Assembly: GCA_023423415.1 (NCBI GenBank)
Contig: JAFAFP010000200.1
Span: 1-24,530 of the forward strand
From: Pseudomonadota bacterium
GTDB taxonomy: Bacteria > Pseudomonadota > Alphaproteobacteria > Rhizobiales > Xanthobacteraceae
DNA length: 24,530 nucleotides
Direction of reading: 5' to 3'
Positions within the stretch are counted from its first letter, which is position 1, and each line of letters begins with the position of its first letter. Under the pieces are notes generated by a model that was not told where the DNA came from, searched no databases, and saw only the letters and a list, made by a program, of their open reading frames with translations. Shown piece after piece: positions 8,001-13,955 of the stretch. A program made the position numbers and the translations under genes.

Positions 8001-8476
8001 TGGGCCTCGACAAAAATTTCGACATCGCCTTCGCCAAAAGTCAGATGGGCAGCGGAACGCGCGTGCCGCGTGCTGGAACGGTGTTCGTTTCAGTCCGCGA
8101 CCAGGACAAGCCGCGGATCATCGAAACCTTGGCGATGCTGTCGGCACTGGGATTCAAGATCATCGCAACGTCCGGAACCAAACGGTACCTTGATGAGCAG
8201 GGTGTTCCCTCCTCCAAGATCAACAAGGTCCTGGAAGGTCGTCCCCACATCGTGGACGCGATCAAGAATGGCGAGGTCCAGCTCGTCTTCAATACCACCG
8301 AGGGGGCTCAGGCCTTGGCCGATTCCCGTTCGCTTCGGGCTGCAGCCCTCTTGCATAAAGTGCCGTACTACACCACTCTTTCTGGAGCCGTCGCGGCGGC
8401 CAGAGGAATAAAAGCCTTTCTCGGGGGTGACCTCGAGGTCCGCGCGCTGCAGGATTATTTCGGCAGTCGGGACTGA
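5033..8476 (+). CDS. carB: carbamoyl-phosphate synthase large subunit
   Basis: CarB uses ammonia from CarA, bicarbonate and two ATP to make carbamoyl phosphate. The 1147-residue protein shows the usual tandem duplication. ATP-grasp half 1 starts at [20 protein letters not shown] and contains [18 protein letters not shown]. An oligomerisation region follows. Half 2 starts at [19 protein letters not shown] and contains [12 protein letters not shown]. The C-terminal MGS-like regulatory domain starts around [17 protein letters not shown]. Residues about 150-206 form an extra charged segment between IGLETPRS and IIRPSF that E. coli CarB (1073 residues) lacks; I associate it with this bacterial group. 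ATG 5033 has GGAG just upstream; an in-frame GTG at 5018 is the alternative. Terminator-like hairpins lie on both sides. Confidence 0.98.
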   Translation: [1147 protein letters not shown]

Positions 8477-8477
8477 A

Positions 8478-8517
8478 CCAAACGCCGCGATGGCGTATTT
8501 GGTGCGGTGTTTTTTTT
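8478..8517 (+). terminator. carB 3' terminator
   Basis: Directly after the carB stop, ACGCCGC (8482-8488) pairs with GCGGTGT (8504-8510, one G-T pair) and runs into eight T residues at 8510-8517. A competing hairpin, CCAAACGCC with GGCG-TA-TTTGG (8478-8502), uses the same left arm. Confidence 0.65.
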
Positions 8518-8529
8518 GGACAGAGTTTT

Positions 8530-8581
8530 GATCGCATGCCGGAAAAATCGCCGGCCTGCGATCGGCGCTTTTGTCTTTTTT
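8530..8581 (+). terminator. second hairpin with T-rich tail before greA
   Basis: GATCGCA-T-GCCGG / CCGGC-C-TGCGATC (8530-8542 with 8551-8563; 12 pairs around an 8-nt loop), followed by GGCGC and a T-rich stretch (8569-8581). It lies about 40 bp before the greA ATG, so it is either a second carB terminator or a greA leader element. Confidence 0.5.
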
Positions 8582-8622
8582 ACGCCCTTAGGGCTGGGCC
8601 TGGGGCCGGAGGTTGGAAGACG

Positions 8623-9096
8623 ATGGACAAGTTCCCGATGACGGAAGCTGGTTACACGGCACTGGAAACAGAGCTGAAACATTGCCAGCAGGTGGAGCGT
8701 CCGCGCATCATTCAGCAGATCGCCGAAGCGCGCGGCCATGGCGACCTTTCTGAGAACGCGGAGTATCACGCCGCCAAGGAAGCGCAGTCGCATAACGAGG
8801 GCCGCATCGCCGAGCTTGAGGACAAGATGGCGCGCGCCGAAGTAATCGACGTTTCGAAACTGTCCGGCGACACCGTCAAGTTCGGCGCGACCGTGACGCT
8901 GGTGGACGAAGACACCGAGAAGAAGCAGGTGTGGCAGATTGTCGGCGAGCCGGAAGCGGACGCCAAGTCCGGCCGCATCTCGATCTCATCGCCGCTGGCG
9001 CGGGCCCTGCTTGGCAAGAAGAAAGGCGCGAGCGTGGAAGTTGTCACGCCCGGCGGAGCCAAAGCCTATGAAGTGCTGAAGGTTGAGTGGCGCTGA
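8623..9096 (+). CDS. greA: transcription elongation factor GreA
   Basis: A 157-residue GreA of normal length. It binds the RNA polymerase secondary channel and stimulates cleavage of backtracked transcripts. The N-terminal half is the antiparallel coiled coil: MTEAGYTALETELKH, then the conserved RPRIIQQIAEARGHGDLSENAEYHAAKE, whose loop carries the acidic D and E residues that act at the polymerase active site. The C-terminal half is the FKBP-like domain (TVKFGATVTLVDEDTE ... GRISISSPLARALLGKKKG). The frame is open to 8536, but ATG 8623 gives the family N-terminus (MDKFPMT) and has GGAGG upstream. It follows carB, separated by two terminator-like hairpins, so it probably has its own promoter. 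Confidence 0.97.
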   Translation: MDKFPMTEAGYTALETELKHCQQVERPRIIQQIAEARGHGDLSENAEYHAAKEAQSHNEGRIAELEDKMARAEVIDVSKLSGDTVKFGATVTLVDEDTEKKQVWQIVGEPEADAKSGRISISSPLARALLGKKKGASVEVVTPGGAKAYEVLKVEWR

Positions 9097-9124
9097 GCAA
9101 ATTTTGCGCACCTGAGCAAGTTGG

Positions 9125-9154
9125 ATCGCCGGGCCAATGCCCGGCGATTTTTTT
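9125..9154 (+). terminator. greA terminator
   Basis: Perfect 10-bp inverted repeat ATCGCCGGGC / GCCCGGCGAT around CAAT, followed by a run of T to 9154. It starts 29 bp after the greA stop and is a textbook intrinsic terminator. Confidence 0.93.
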
Positions 9155-9257
9155 GACCCGCGCTAAAGAAATTCTGGTTCTTTCGAGCGCGAATCGAGCA
9201 GGGTTACGCGCAAGCTATTGCGGCAGAATAGTCACAATAGCCCACTGAAATAATGCC

Positions 9258-9281
9258 CCTACGCGGATGTGAACGCGTAGG
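9258..9281 (+). other. hairpin in the leader of the DoxX gene
   Basis: CCTACGCG / CGCGTAGG, 8 perfect pairs around GATGTGAA. It is followed by a second possible stem (CGAC-N5-CCCG with CGGG-N-GTCG, 9282-9312), about 80 bp before the DoxX start. It could be part of a structured 5' leader. I recognise no riboswitch class. Confidence 0.35.
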
Positions 9282-9361
9282 CGACGAAAGCCCGATGACA
9301 ACACGGGTGTCGCGTGGAATCCGATGCACCCTTGCCATCCCTCTCTTCCTCAGGAAATCTC

Positions 9362-9763
9362 ATGTCACTGAAAGATGTCTGCGCAGCCGCTGCCCCTCGC
9401 CTCCTGAGCGTCATGCGCATCATGTCGGGCTTGCTCTTCATGCAACATGGCACCGCGAAGCTGCTTGGCATTCCAAAAATGGAGATGTTCGCCAAGCTGC
9501 AGCCTTTTACCCAGAGCTGGACGGCAGGCGTTCTTGAACTGGTCGGCGGCGCGTTGCTGGTGATCGGGCTGTTCACGCGTCCTGTGGCGTTCGTCCTGTC
9601 CGGCCTGATGGCGTTCGCCTATTTCATCGCGCATGCACCACGTGGCTTCTATCCGATCATGAACGCCGGCGAACTGGCCGCGCTATACTGCTTTGTGTTC
9701 TTGTATCTGGCCGCGGCAGGCGGCGGCGCCTGGAGCGTCGATGCCATGCGCAAAAAGGACTGA
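9362..9763 (+). CDS. DoxX-family membrane protein
   Basis: A 133-residue protein with the four hydrophobic segments of DoxX: around RIMSGLLFMQHGTAKLLG, WTAGVLELVGGALLVIGLF, PVAFVLSGLMAFAYFIAHA and AALYCFVFLYLAAAGGG. The motif FMQHGTAKL near the end of helix 1 and the LELVGG(A/L)LL block are typical. DoxX proteins are small inner-membrane proteins linked to redox or detoxification functions in some bacteria; the role here is unknown. ATG 9362 has AGGAA at ideal spacing. The frame extends to 9314, but that N-terminus is not family-like. The gene stands alone between the greA terminator and a gene-poor stretch. Confidence 0.9.
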   Translation: MSLKDVCAAAAPRLLSVMRIMSGLLFMQHGTAKLLGIPKMEMFAKLQPFTQSWTAGVLELVGGALLVIGLFTRPVAFVLSGLMAFAYFIAHAPRGFYPIMNAGELAALYCFVFLYLAAAGGGAWSVDAMRKKD

Positions 9764-9777
9764 TTGGCTGAACTTCC

Positions 9778-9811
9778 ATTGTAACCGCCGACCTTGTCCG
9801 GCGGTTACAAT
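9778..9811. terminator. 12-bp inverted repeat after the DoxX gene
   Basis: ATTGTAACCGCC / GGCGGTTACAAT, a perfect 12-bp repeat around a 10-nt loop, starting 15 bp after the DoxX stop. There is no T tail on either strand, so it may be a Rho-assisted terminator or an mRNA 3'-end stabiliser. Confidence 0.5.
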
Positions 9812-9934
9812 ATCAGCGCGACGACGTGTCAGCGCCAATTCCAGCGATCACAGAAATCCGATTCAAACTTTCAAACAGCCACGCGTCGTTGCCTCATGAT
9901 GCACACATGCATCCGAGGAATAAGATCGAGGGAC
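9812..9934. other. intergenic stretch without a recognised feature
   Basis: This part of the 563-bp gap between the DoxX gene and the Lrp gene shows no credible ORF and no strong hairpin. If the minus-strand transcript described next is real, its 3' end would lie in or just before this stretch, but no T-rich terminator is visible here. Confidence 0.5.
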
Positions 9935-10244
9935 GACGGTGCGCCGACAGACGCAGGTCAGTCCTTGTGATGCCATGCCGCTTGCACGGCACAGCCGCCT
10001 CTCGGCGCACCATCGGCAGCGTTTAGTCAGCGCCGGGCCGCGCTTCGCGCAGGATGTCTTGCCGCGGGCTCGAATTCTCCCGCGCGCGCCACATCCGGTC
10101 AGCCAGCTCCTGGCAGGGGTCCCTAGTGACCCCGGGCGGAGCCCCGGCACCGCCCGAGTGTGTGGCTGCGAACCACACCCGCAGGCGCCGCATCCCGCTC
10201 CGCCATACGAACGCCTCCGGACGGCGTCCCTCGTCGAGCGAGAC
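9935..10244 (-). ncRNA. candidate structured RNA (chain of hairpins)
   Basis: Reading on the minus strand from the promoter at 10251-10279, almost the whole stretch can fold into consecutive hairpins (pairing positions): 10211-10215/10223-10227, 10160-10165/10173-10178, 10134-10139/10150-10155, 10116-10121/10128-10133 and 10102-10106/10110-10114. Next is a two-part stem 10052-10057/10091-10096 enclosing 10063-10068/10079-10084. A long outer stem, 9935-9947/10002-10014, encloses 9976-9980/9987-9991. The long stem is fully paired only on the minus strand, where its one C/A position becomes a G-U pair. I recognise no RNase P, tmRNA, SRP or 6S signature. GC-rich DNA forms hairpins by chance, so this stays a candidate. 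Confidence 0.35.
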
Positions 10245-10250
10245 GCTCAA

Positions 10251-10279
10251 GGTATATAATCCTATAGGAATTTTGTCAA
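10251..10279 (-). promoter_or_regulatory. strong sigma70-type promoter reading away from the Lrp gene
   Basis: On the minus strand a perfect -35 TTGACA (10279-10274), a 17-bp spacer and a -10 TATACC (10256-10251). It sits 48 bp past the Lrp stop in an AT-rich patch between GC-rich flanks. It would start transcripts near 10244 into the hairpin chain, where there is no convincing gene. Confidence 0.65.
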
Positions 10280-10326
10280 GAGGATGCTCCGGACCATTTC
10301 CGCAAGAGTGCTGGCCCTGAACAGCA

Positions 10327-10827
10327 TCAGTCGTGCGCAACTTCAGCGTCAGCAATCTGGGTCTTGTCGATTGGTACGATTGGCGCGTCCTTCGAAACCC
10401 GCAATGTCATGGAGGTTTTCACGTTGCGCACGTGCGGCGCACTGGTGAGTTCGGTGACAAAGGCCTGAAAGGTCTTCAGATCCGGCGCCACGCATTTGAG
10501 AATGAAATCCACCTCACCGGACAGCATCCAGCATTCACGCACCAGCGGCTGGCCACGCACAAAGGCTTCGAACGCAGTGAGGTCCGCTTCGGCCTGGCTG
10601 GACAGATGGACCAGGGCAAAGATCGTAATCTCGTAGCCCAGCCGCTTTTCGTCCAGCAGCGCGCGGTAGCCACGGATATAACCTGCTTCCTCCAGAGCCC
10701 GCACGCGGCGCAAGCATGGCGGCGCCGAGATGCCCACTCTGCGGGCCAGTTCCACATTGGTGATACGGCCATCATCCTGGAGCTCAGCCAGGATTTTCCA
10801 ATCGATGGCGTCAAGTCGGGCCAGCAT
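10327..10827 (-). CDS. Lrp/AsnC-family transcriptional regulator
   Basis: About 166 residues with the standard architecture. The N-terminal winged helix-turn-helix starts LDAIDWKILAELQDDGRITNVELARRVGIS, with the recognition helix region PPCLRRVRALEEAGYI. A linker and the C-terminal RAM/AsnC effector-binding domain follow (FALVHLSSQAEADLTAF ... VRECWMLSGEVDFILKCVAPDL ... VRNVKTSMTLR). Such proteins sense amino acids and often control neighbouring genes. ATG 10827 gives the family N-terminus; the frame runs to 11052 without family-like sequence, with another possible ATG at 10875. It is divergent from trxB, 239 bp apart. Confidence 0.93.
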   Translation of the reverse strand: MLARLDAIDWKILAELQDDGRITNVELARRVGISAPPCLRRVRALEEAGYIRGYRALLDEKRLGYEITIFALVHLSSQAEADLTAFEAFVRGQPLVRECWMLSGEVDFILKCVAPDLKTFQAFVTELTSAPHVRNVKTSMTLRVSKDAPIVPIDKTQIADAEVAHD

Positions 10828-11066
10828 GCCGCACGCATCCTCATAGTGGTCGAAGTTGGCGGACCATAGCGACATACCCCGCAATCGCGAAATAAAATTG
10901 CGTGGGAACCGCGACTCACGCCGAGGGGTACAATTACGGTGCGCGAATCGGCTCCGGGGCTTTGCAAAACTTGCATGGCTGCCCCAAATGCCTACATTTG
11001 CACTGCACACAAGACCGGGACCGCCCGTTTGCGTCTGGCCCGGCCCCCTCAAAGCCGGGATGTCAG

Positions 11067-12029
11067 ATGAGCGCCGTACACGCCAAAGTCATAATCATTG
11101 GGTCCGGACCGGCCGGTTATACGGCGGCGATCTACGCCGCCCGCGCCATGTTGGAACCGATCCTGATCCAGGGTTATCAGCCCGGGGGCCAGCTCACGAT
11201 CACCACCGACGTCGAGAATTATCCCGGCTTCGCCGACGTCATTCAGGGCCCCTGGCTCATGGAGCAGATGCAGAAGCAAGCCGAACATGTCGGCACCCGC
11301 ATCGTCACCGATCACGTCAACAACCTTGATACCTCAAGCCGGCCGTTCCGGCTCACCACCGATTCCGGCACGGTCTATCTCGCCGATACCGTCATCCTTG
11401 CCACCGGCGCCCAGGCGCGCTGGCTCGGATTGCCGTTCGAGGAGAAGTTCAAGGGCTTTGGCGTATCGGCCTGCGCGACCTGCGATGGATTTTTCTATCG
11501 CGGCAAGGAGGTGATTGTCGTCGGCGGAGGTAACACAGCCGTCGAAGAGGCTCTTTTCCTCACCAACTTCGCCAACAACGTGATCCTGGTTCACCGCCGC
11601 GATGGACTGCGCGCCGAGCGTATCTTGCAGGATCGGCTGTTCAAAAATCCGAAGATTGAAGTGCTGTGGGACACTGTGGTGGACGACCTTGTCGGCTCCG
11701 AAGCGCCATCGAAAGTCACGGCCGCGAAATTGCGCAATCTCAAGTCCGGTCAAATCACCGAACGCAACGTGGATGGCGTCTTCATCGCCATTGGCCACAC
11801 GCCCGCAACCGAACTGGTTCAGGGCAAGGTCGAGATGAAGCCGTCGGGCTATGTGAAGACCGCGCCTCATTCCACGGCAACATCGGTACCCGGCCTGTTT
11901 GCCGCCGGCGATGTGACCGACGACATTTACCGCCAGGCGGTCACCGCCGCCGGGCAAGGATGCATGGCCGCGCTCGAGGCCGAACGATTCCTGGCCGCGC
12001 ACGAGCAACTGCGTACTGCGGCGGAATAA
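11067..12029 (+). CDS. trxB: thioredoxin-disulfide reductase
   Basis: A 320-residue flavoprotein that reduces thioredoxin with NADPH. The FAD-binding motif VIIIGSGPAGYTAAIYAAR lies at residues 8-26. The redox-active CATC (Cys136 and Cys139) sits in FGVSACATCDGFFY. The NADPH motif VVGGGNTAVEEA is near residues 151-162, and the C-terminal FAD motif reads GLFAAGDVTDDIYRQAVTAAGQG. Length and motifs fit the low-molecular-weight TrxB class. I start it at ATG 11067 (MSAVHAK); the frame is open to 10902, but that sequence is not family-like. The LysR gene follows 39 bp after the stop on the same strand, and the Lrp gene is divergent. Confidence 0.97.
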   Translation: MSAVHAKVIIIGSGPAGYTAAIYAARAMLEPILIQGYQPGGQLTITTDVENYPGFADVIQGPWLMEQMQKQAEHVGTRIVTDHVNNLDTSSRPFRLTTDSGTVYLADTVILATGAQARWLGLPFEEKFKGFGVSACATCDGFFYRGKEVIVVGGGNTAVEEALFLTNFANNVILVHRRDGLRAERILQDRLFKNPKIEVLWDTVVDDLVGSEAPSKVTAAKLRNLKSGQITERNVDGVFIAIGHTPATELVQGKVEMKPSGYVKTAPHSTATSVPGLFAAGDVTDDIYRQAVTAAGQGCMAALEAERFLAAHEQLRTAAE

Positions 12030-12068
12030 GGCGGTGACATCTTGCTCCAGCAACGACCACGTTTCGCG

Positions 12069-12971
12069 ATGAGCTCAATGGATTGGGACAAACTCAAAGT
12101 GTTTCACGCCGCAGCCGAAGCTGGCAGCTTCACGCATGCGGGCGAACAGCTTGGTCTTTCGCAATCGGCCGTATCGCGCCAGGTCAGTGCGCTTGAACAG
12201 GCGCTCAACGTCTCGCTCTTCCATCGCCATGCCCGCGGACTGATCCTGACCGAACAGGGGGAACTCCTGTATCGCACGGCGCACGAAGTGTTCATGAAGC
12301 TGGAATCGGCCAGAGCGAAACTGACCGACAGCCGCGAACGCCCGAACGGCGATCTCAAGGTGACCACGACGGTTGGTCTCGGCACCCATTGGCTGACGCC
12401 GAAGATCGGTGAATTTCTTGATCTTTATCCCGAAATTCGCATGTCGCTGATCATGACCGACGAAGAGCTCGACCTTGCCATGCGCGAGGCCGATGTCGCG
12501 ATCCGCCTGCGGATTCCAACTCAGCCGGATTTGATCCAGCGCAAACTCTTCTCGGTGCATTTCCACATATATGCATCACCCGAATATCTGAAGCGGTATG
12601 GTACGCCGACGAAGATCGAGGATCTCGACAATCACCGCATCCTCATGTTGGGCGGCGGCAACATTCCAACCTTCCTGCAGAACCGCTCCTGGCCGCTTGA
12701 GGTAGGCAGGGAAGGCAAACCACCGCGCACGCCCATTCTGGTGGTGAACAACATTCTGTCGTTGCTGCGCGCCTGTCAGCAAGGATTGGGTATTGCGCTA
12801 CTGCCCGATTACCTGATTGAGGAAAACCGCGGACTTGTTCAGATACTTGGCGAAACCGATCCGATCACGCTCGACGCATACTTTGCTTATCCCGAAGAGC
12901 TGAAGTCGGTTGCGCGCGTGCAGGTATTCCGCGATTTTCTTGTGTCGAAAGCGCAGCGCTGGACCTTCTGA
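12069..12971 (+). CDS. LysR-family transcriptional regulator
   Basis: A 300-residue LysR-type regulator. The N-terminal helix-turn-helix covers residues about 4-62 (WDKLKVFHAAAEAGSFTHAG, then LGLSQSAVSRQVSALE). A linker helix follows, then the periplasmic-binding-protein-like effector domain from about residue 95 (GDLKVTTTVGLGTHWLTPKI ... GLGIALLPDYL). The effector is not evident. The start at ATG 12069 (MSSMDWDKL) fits the family; a TTG at 12042 in the same frame is less likely. It lies just downstream of trxB and may be co-transcribed with it, which would suggest a redox-linked regulon, but that is inference. Confidence 0.94.
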   Translation: MSSMDWDKLKVFHAAAEAGSFTHAGEQLGLSQSAVSRQVSALEQALNVSLFHRHARGLILTEQGELLYRTAHEVFMKLESARAKLTDSRERPNGDLKVTTTVGLGTHWLTPKIGEFLDLYPEIRMSLIMTDEELDLAMREADVAIRLRIPTQPDLIQRKLFSVHFHIYASPEYLKRYGTPTKIEDLDNHRILMLGGGNIPTFLQNRSWPLEVGREGKPPRTPILVVNNILSLLRACQQGLGIALLPDYLIEENRGLVQILGETDPITLDAYFAYPEELKSVARVQVFRDFLVSKAQRWTF

Positions 12972-13160
12972 TCACGAGATCAATTGATCGAAACCGTCCA
13001 TCACGTGCCAAGACTTGCGAAACGCGCATGGCAGCTTAACAAGCTTGAGCGTTGTCGCCATCGCATTGCGGGCCGATACTCTTACACATGCTGGATGCGA
13101 GCGGTTTTCGAATCCTCCCAGATCGCAACCAACCGCATACAGTGATTCCCCTCTGGAAGG
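12972..13160. other. intergenic stretch without a recognised gene
   Basis: About 190 bp after the LysR stop with no credible ORF and no clear promoter on either strand. It ends where the paired hairpins of the next feature begin, so any short transcript ending in that terminator would have to start here. Confidence 0.5.
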
Positions 13161-13231
13161 TGAGTGCCGGCATCCCGCGCCGGCAGTAACTCAAACCGGA
13201 CCGCTCCCCTCGCGGTCCGGTTTTTTCTTTT
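13161..13231 (+). terminator. tandem hairpins ending in a strong terminator (possible small RNA 3' end)
   Basis: A first hairpin, TGAG-TGCCGGC / GCCGGCA-GTAA-CTCA (13161-13193), is followed directly by a terminator with a perfect 12-bp stem AAACCGGACCGC / GCGGTCCGGTTT (13193-13204 with 13212-13223), loop TCCCCTC, and T6-C-T4. The LysR stop is about 190 bp upstream, so this is either a distal LysR terminator or the 3' end of a small RNA. Confidence 0.75.
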
Positions 13232-13407
13232 CAGCTTTCTTTCATTGCTCTCTCTACGCACATGACGACGCAGGACACGCCCTGCGTCCTTTTGACCTGC
13301 CGGAATGCATTCTTGGGAGGTGCGCCGCTACTTGCGCAGCGCCATCGGCGGAATTCTAATTGTCGCGCGACAGAAAAACGCGCCATTCGTCACAGGGAAA
13401 TTGCATC

Positions 13408-13896
13408 ATGCAAAAAACTCTACCGACGACCCATAAGACTGTATTCGTTTTTAGTATCGCACTTAGCACTCTGTTTTTTATTCCGTCCGGCGTGTCCAAC
13501 GCGCAGGAGAGCGGCAAGAAAGTGATTTCAACGCCGAATGCGCCTGAAGCCATTGGGCCATATTCGCAGGCAATCAAAGCGGGGAAGACTGTCTATCTCG
13601 CCGGCCAGATCGCAATCGATCCCAAGACCAAGCAATTAATGTCGGGCGCTCCGATCGAGGAGCAGACGAAGCTAGTTCTGGAAAATCTGAAAGCCGTGCT
13701 GGCCGCAGATGGATTGACGATGGACCACGTCGTCTCGACCACCGTTTTTCTGAAAGATTTGAATGAATTTGGAAAAATGAACGAGGTCTATGCGACCTTC
13801 TTCAAGACTGCGGCACCAGCCAGAGCGACCGTCGAGGTCGCACGCTTGCCGCGCGACGTGAAAGTGGAGATCGCGGCAATCGCCGTACATCCGTGA
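13408..13896 (+). CDS. RidA/YjgF-family protein with a signal peptide
   Basis: 162 residues. Residues 1-32 form a Sec-type signal: a basic start, the hydrophobic stretch VFVFSIALSTLFFI, and SNA-Q as the likely cleavage site. The remainder is a complete RidA domain: PEAIGPYSQAIKAG, VYLAGQIAIDPKT, QTKLVLENLKAVLAADG and PARATVEVARLPRDVKVEIAAIAV. Arg139 in PARATVEV corresponds to the catalytic arginine of enamine/imine deaminases. RidA proteins are usually cytoplasmic, so a secreted form is unusual. ATG 13408 has AGGGAA upstream. The frame extends to 13360, but the start chosen gives a clean signal peptide. It converges on msrP. Confidence 0.92.
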   Translation: MQKTLPTTHKTVFVFSIALSTLFFIPSGVSNAQESGKKVISTPNAPEAIGPYSQAIKAGKTVYLAGQIAIDPKTKQLMSGAPIEEQTKLVLENLKAVLAADGLTMDHVVSTTVFLKDLNEFGKMNEVYATFFKTAAPARATVEVARLPRDVKVEIAAIAVHP

Positions 13897-13919
13897 CGCG
13901 GGCTGTCACTCAACAACTC

Positions 13920-13947
13920 CGTCGTCCCCATTAAAGCGGGGACGACG
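13920..13947. terminator. hairpin between convergent ridA-like gene and msrP
   Basis: Perfect 10-bp inverted repeat CGTCGTCCCC / GGGGACGACG around an 8-nt loop, placed 23 bp after the RidA-type stop and 8 bp from the msrP stop. It has no T run; a shared bidirectional terminator is likely. Confidence 0.6.
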
Positions 13948-13955
13948 AAACTGCT

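Noticed and set aside
10023..10355. 110-codon minus-strand frame over the hairpin region as a real protein
   Set aside because: It overlaps the Lrp stop region and the promoter, starts without a ribosome site, and shows no motif I recognise; GC-rich DNA often has such open frames. A second minus frame (9863-10150) is equally long, which argues against coding.
13101..13138. Possible tRNA 3' end (TTCGAAT followed by ...CGCAACCA)
   Set aside because: The bases around TTCGAAT do not form a T stem, and no matching 5' acceptor sequence lies 75-90 bp upstream.
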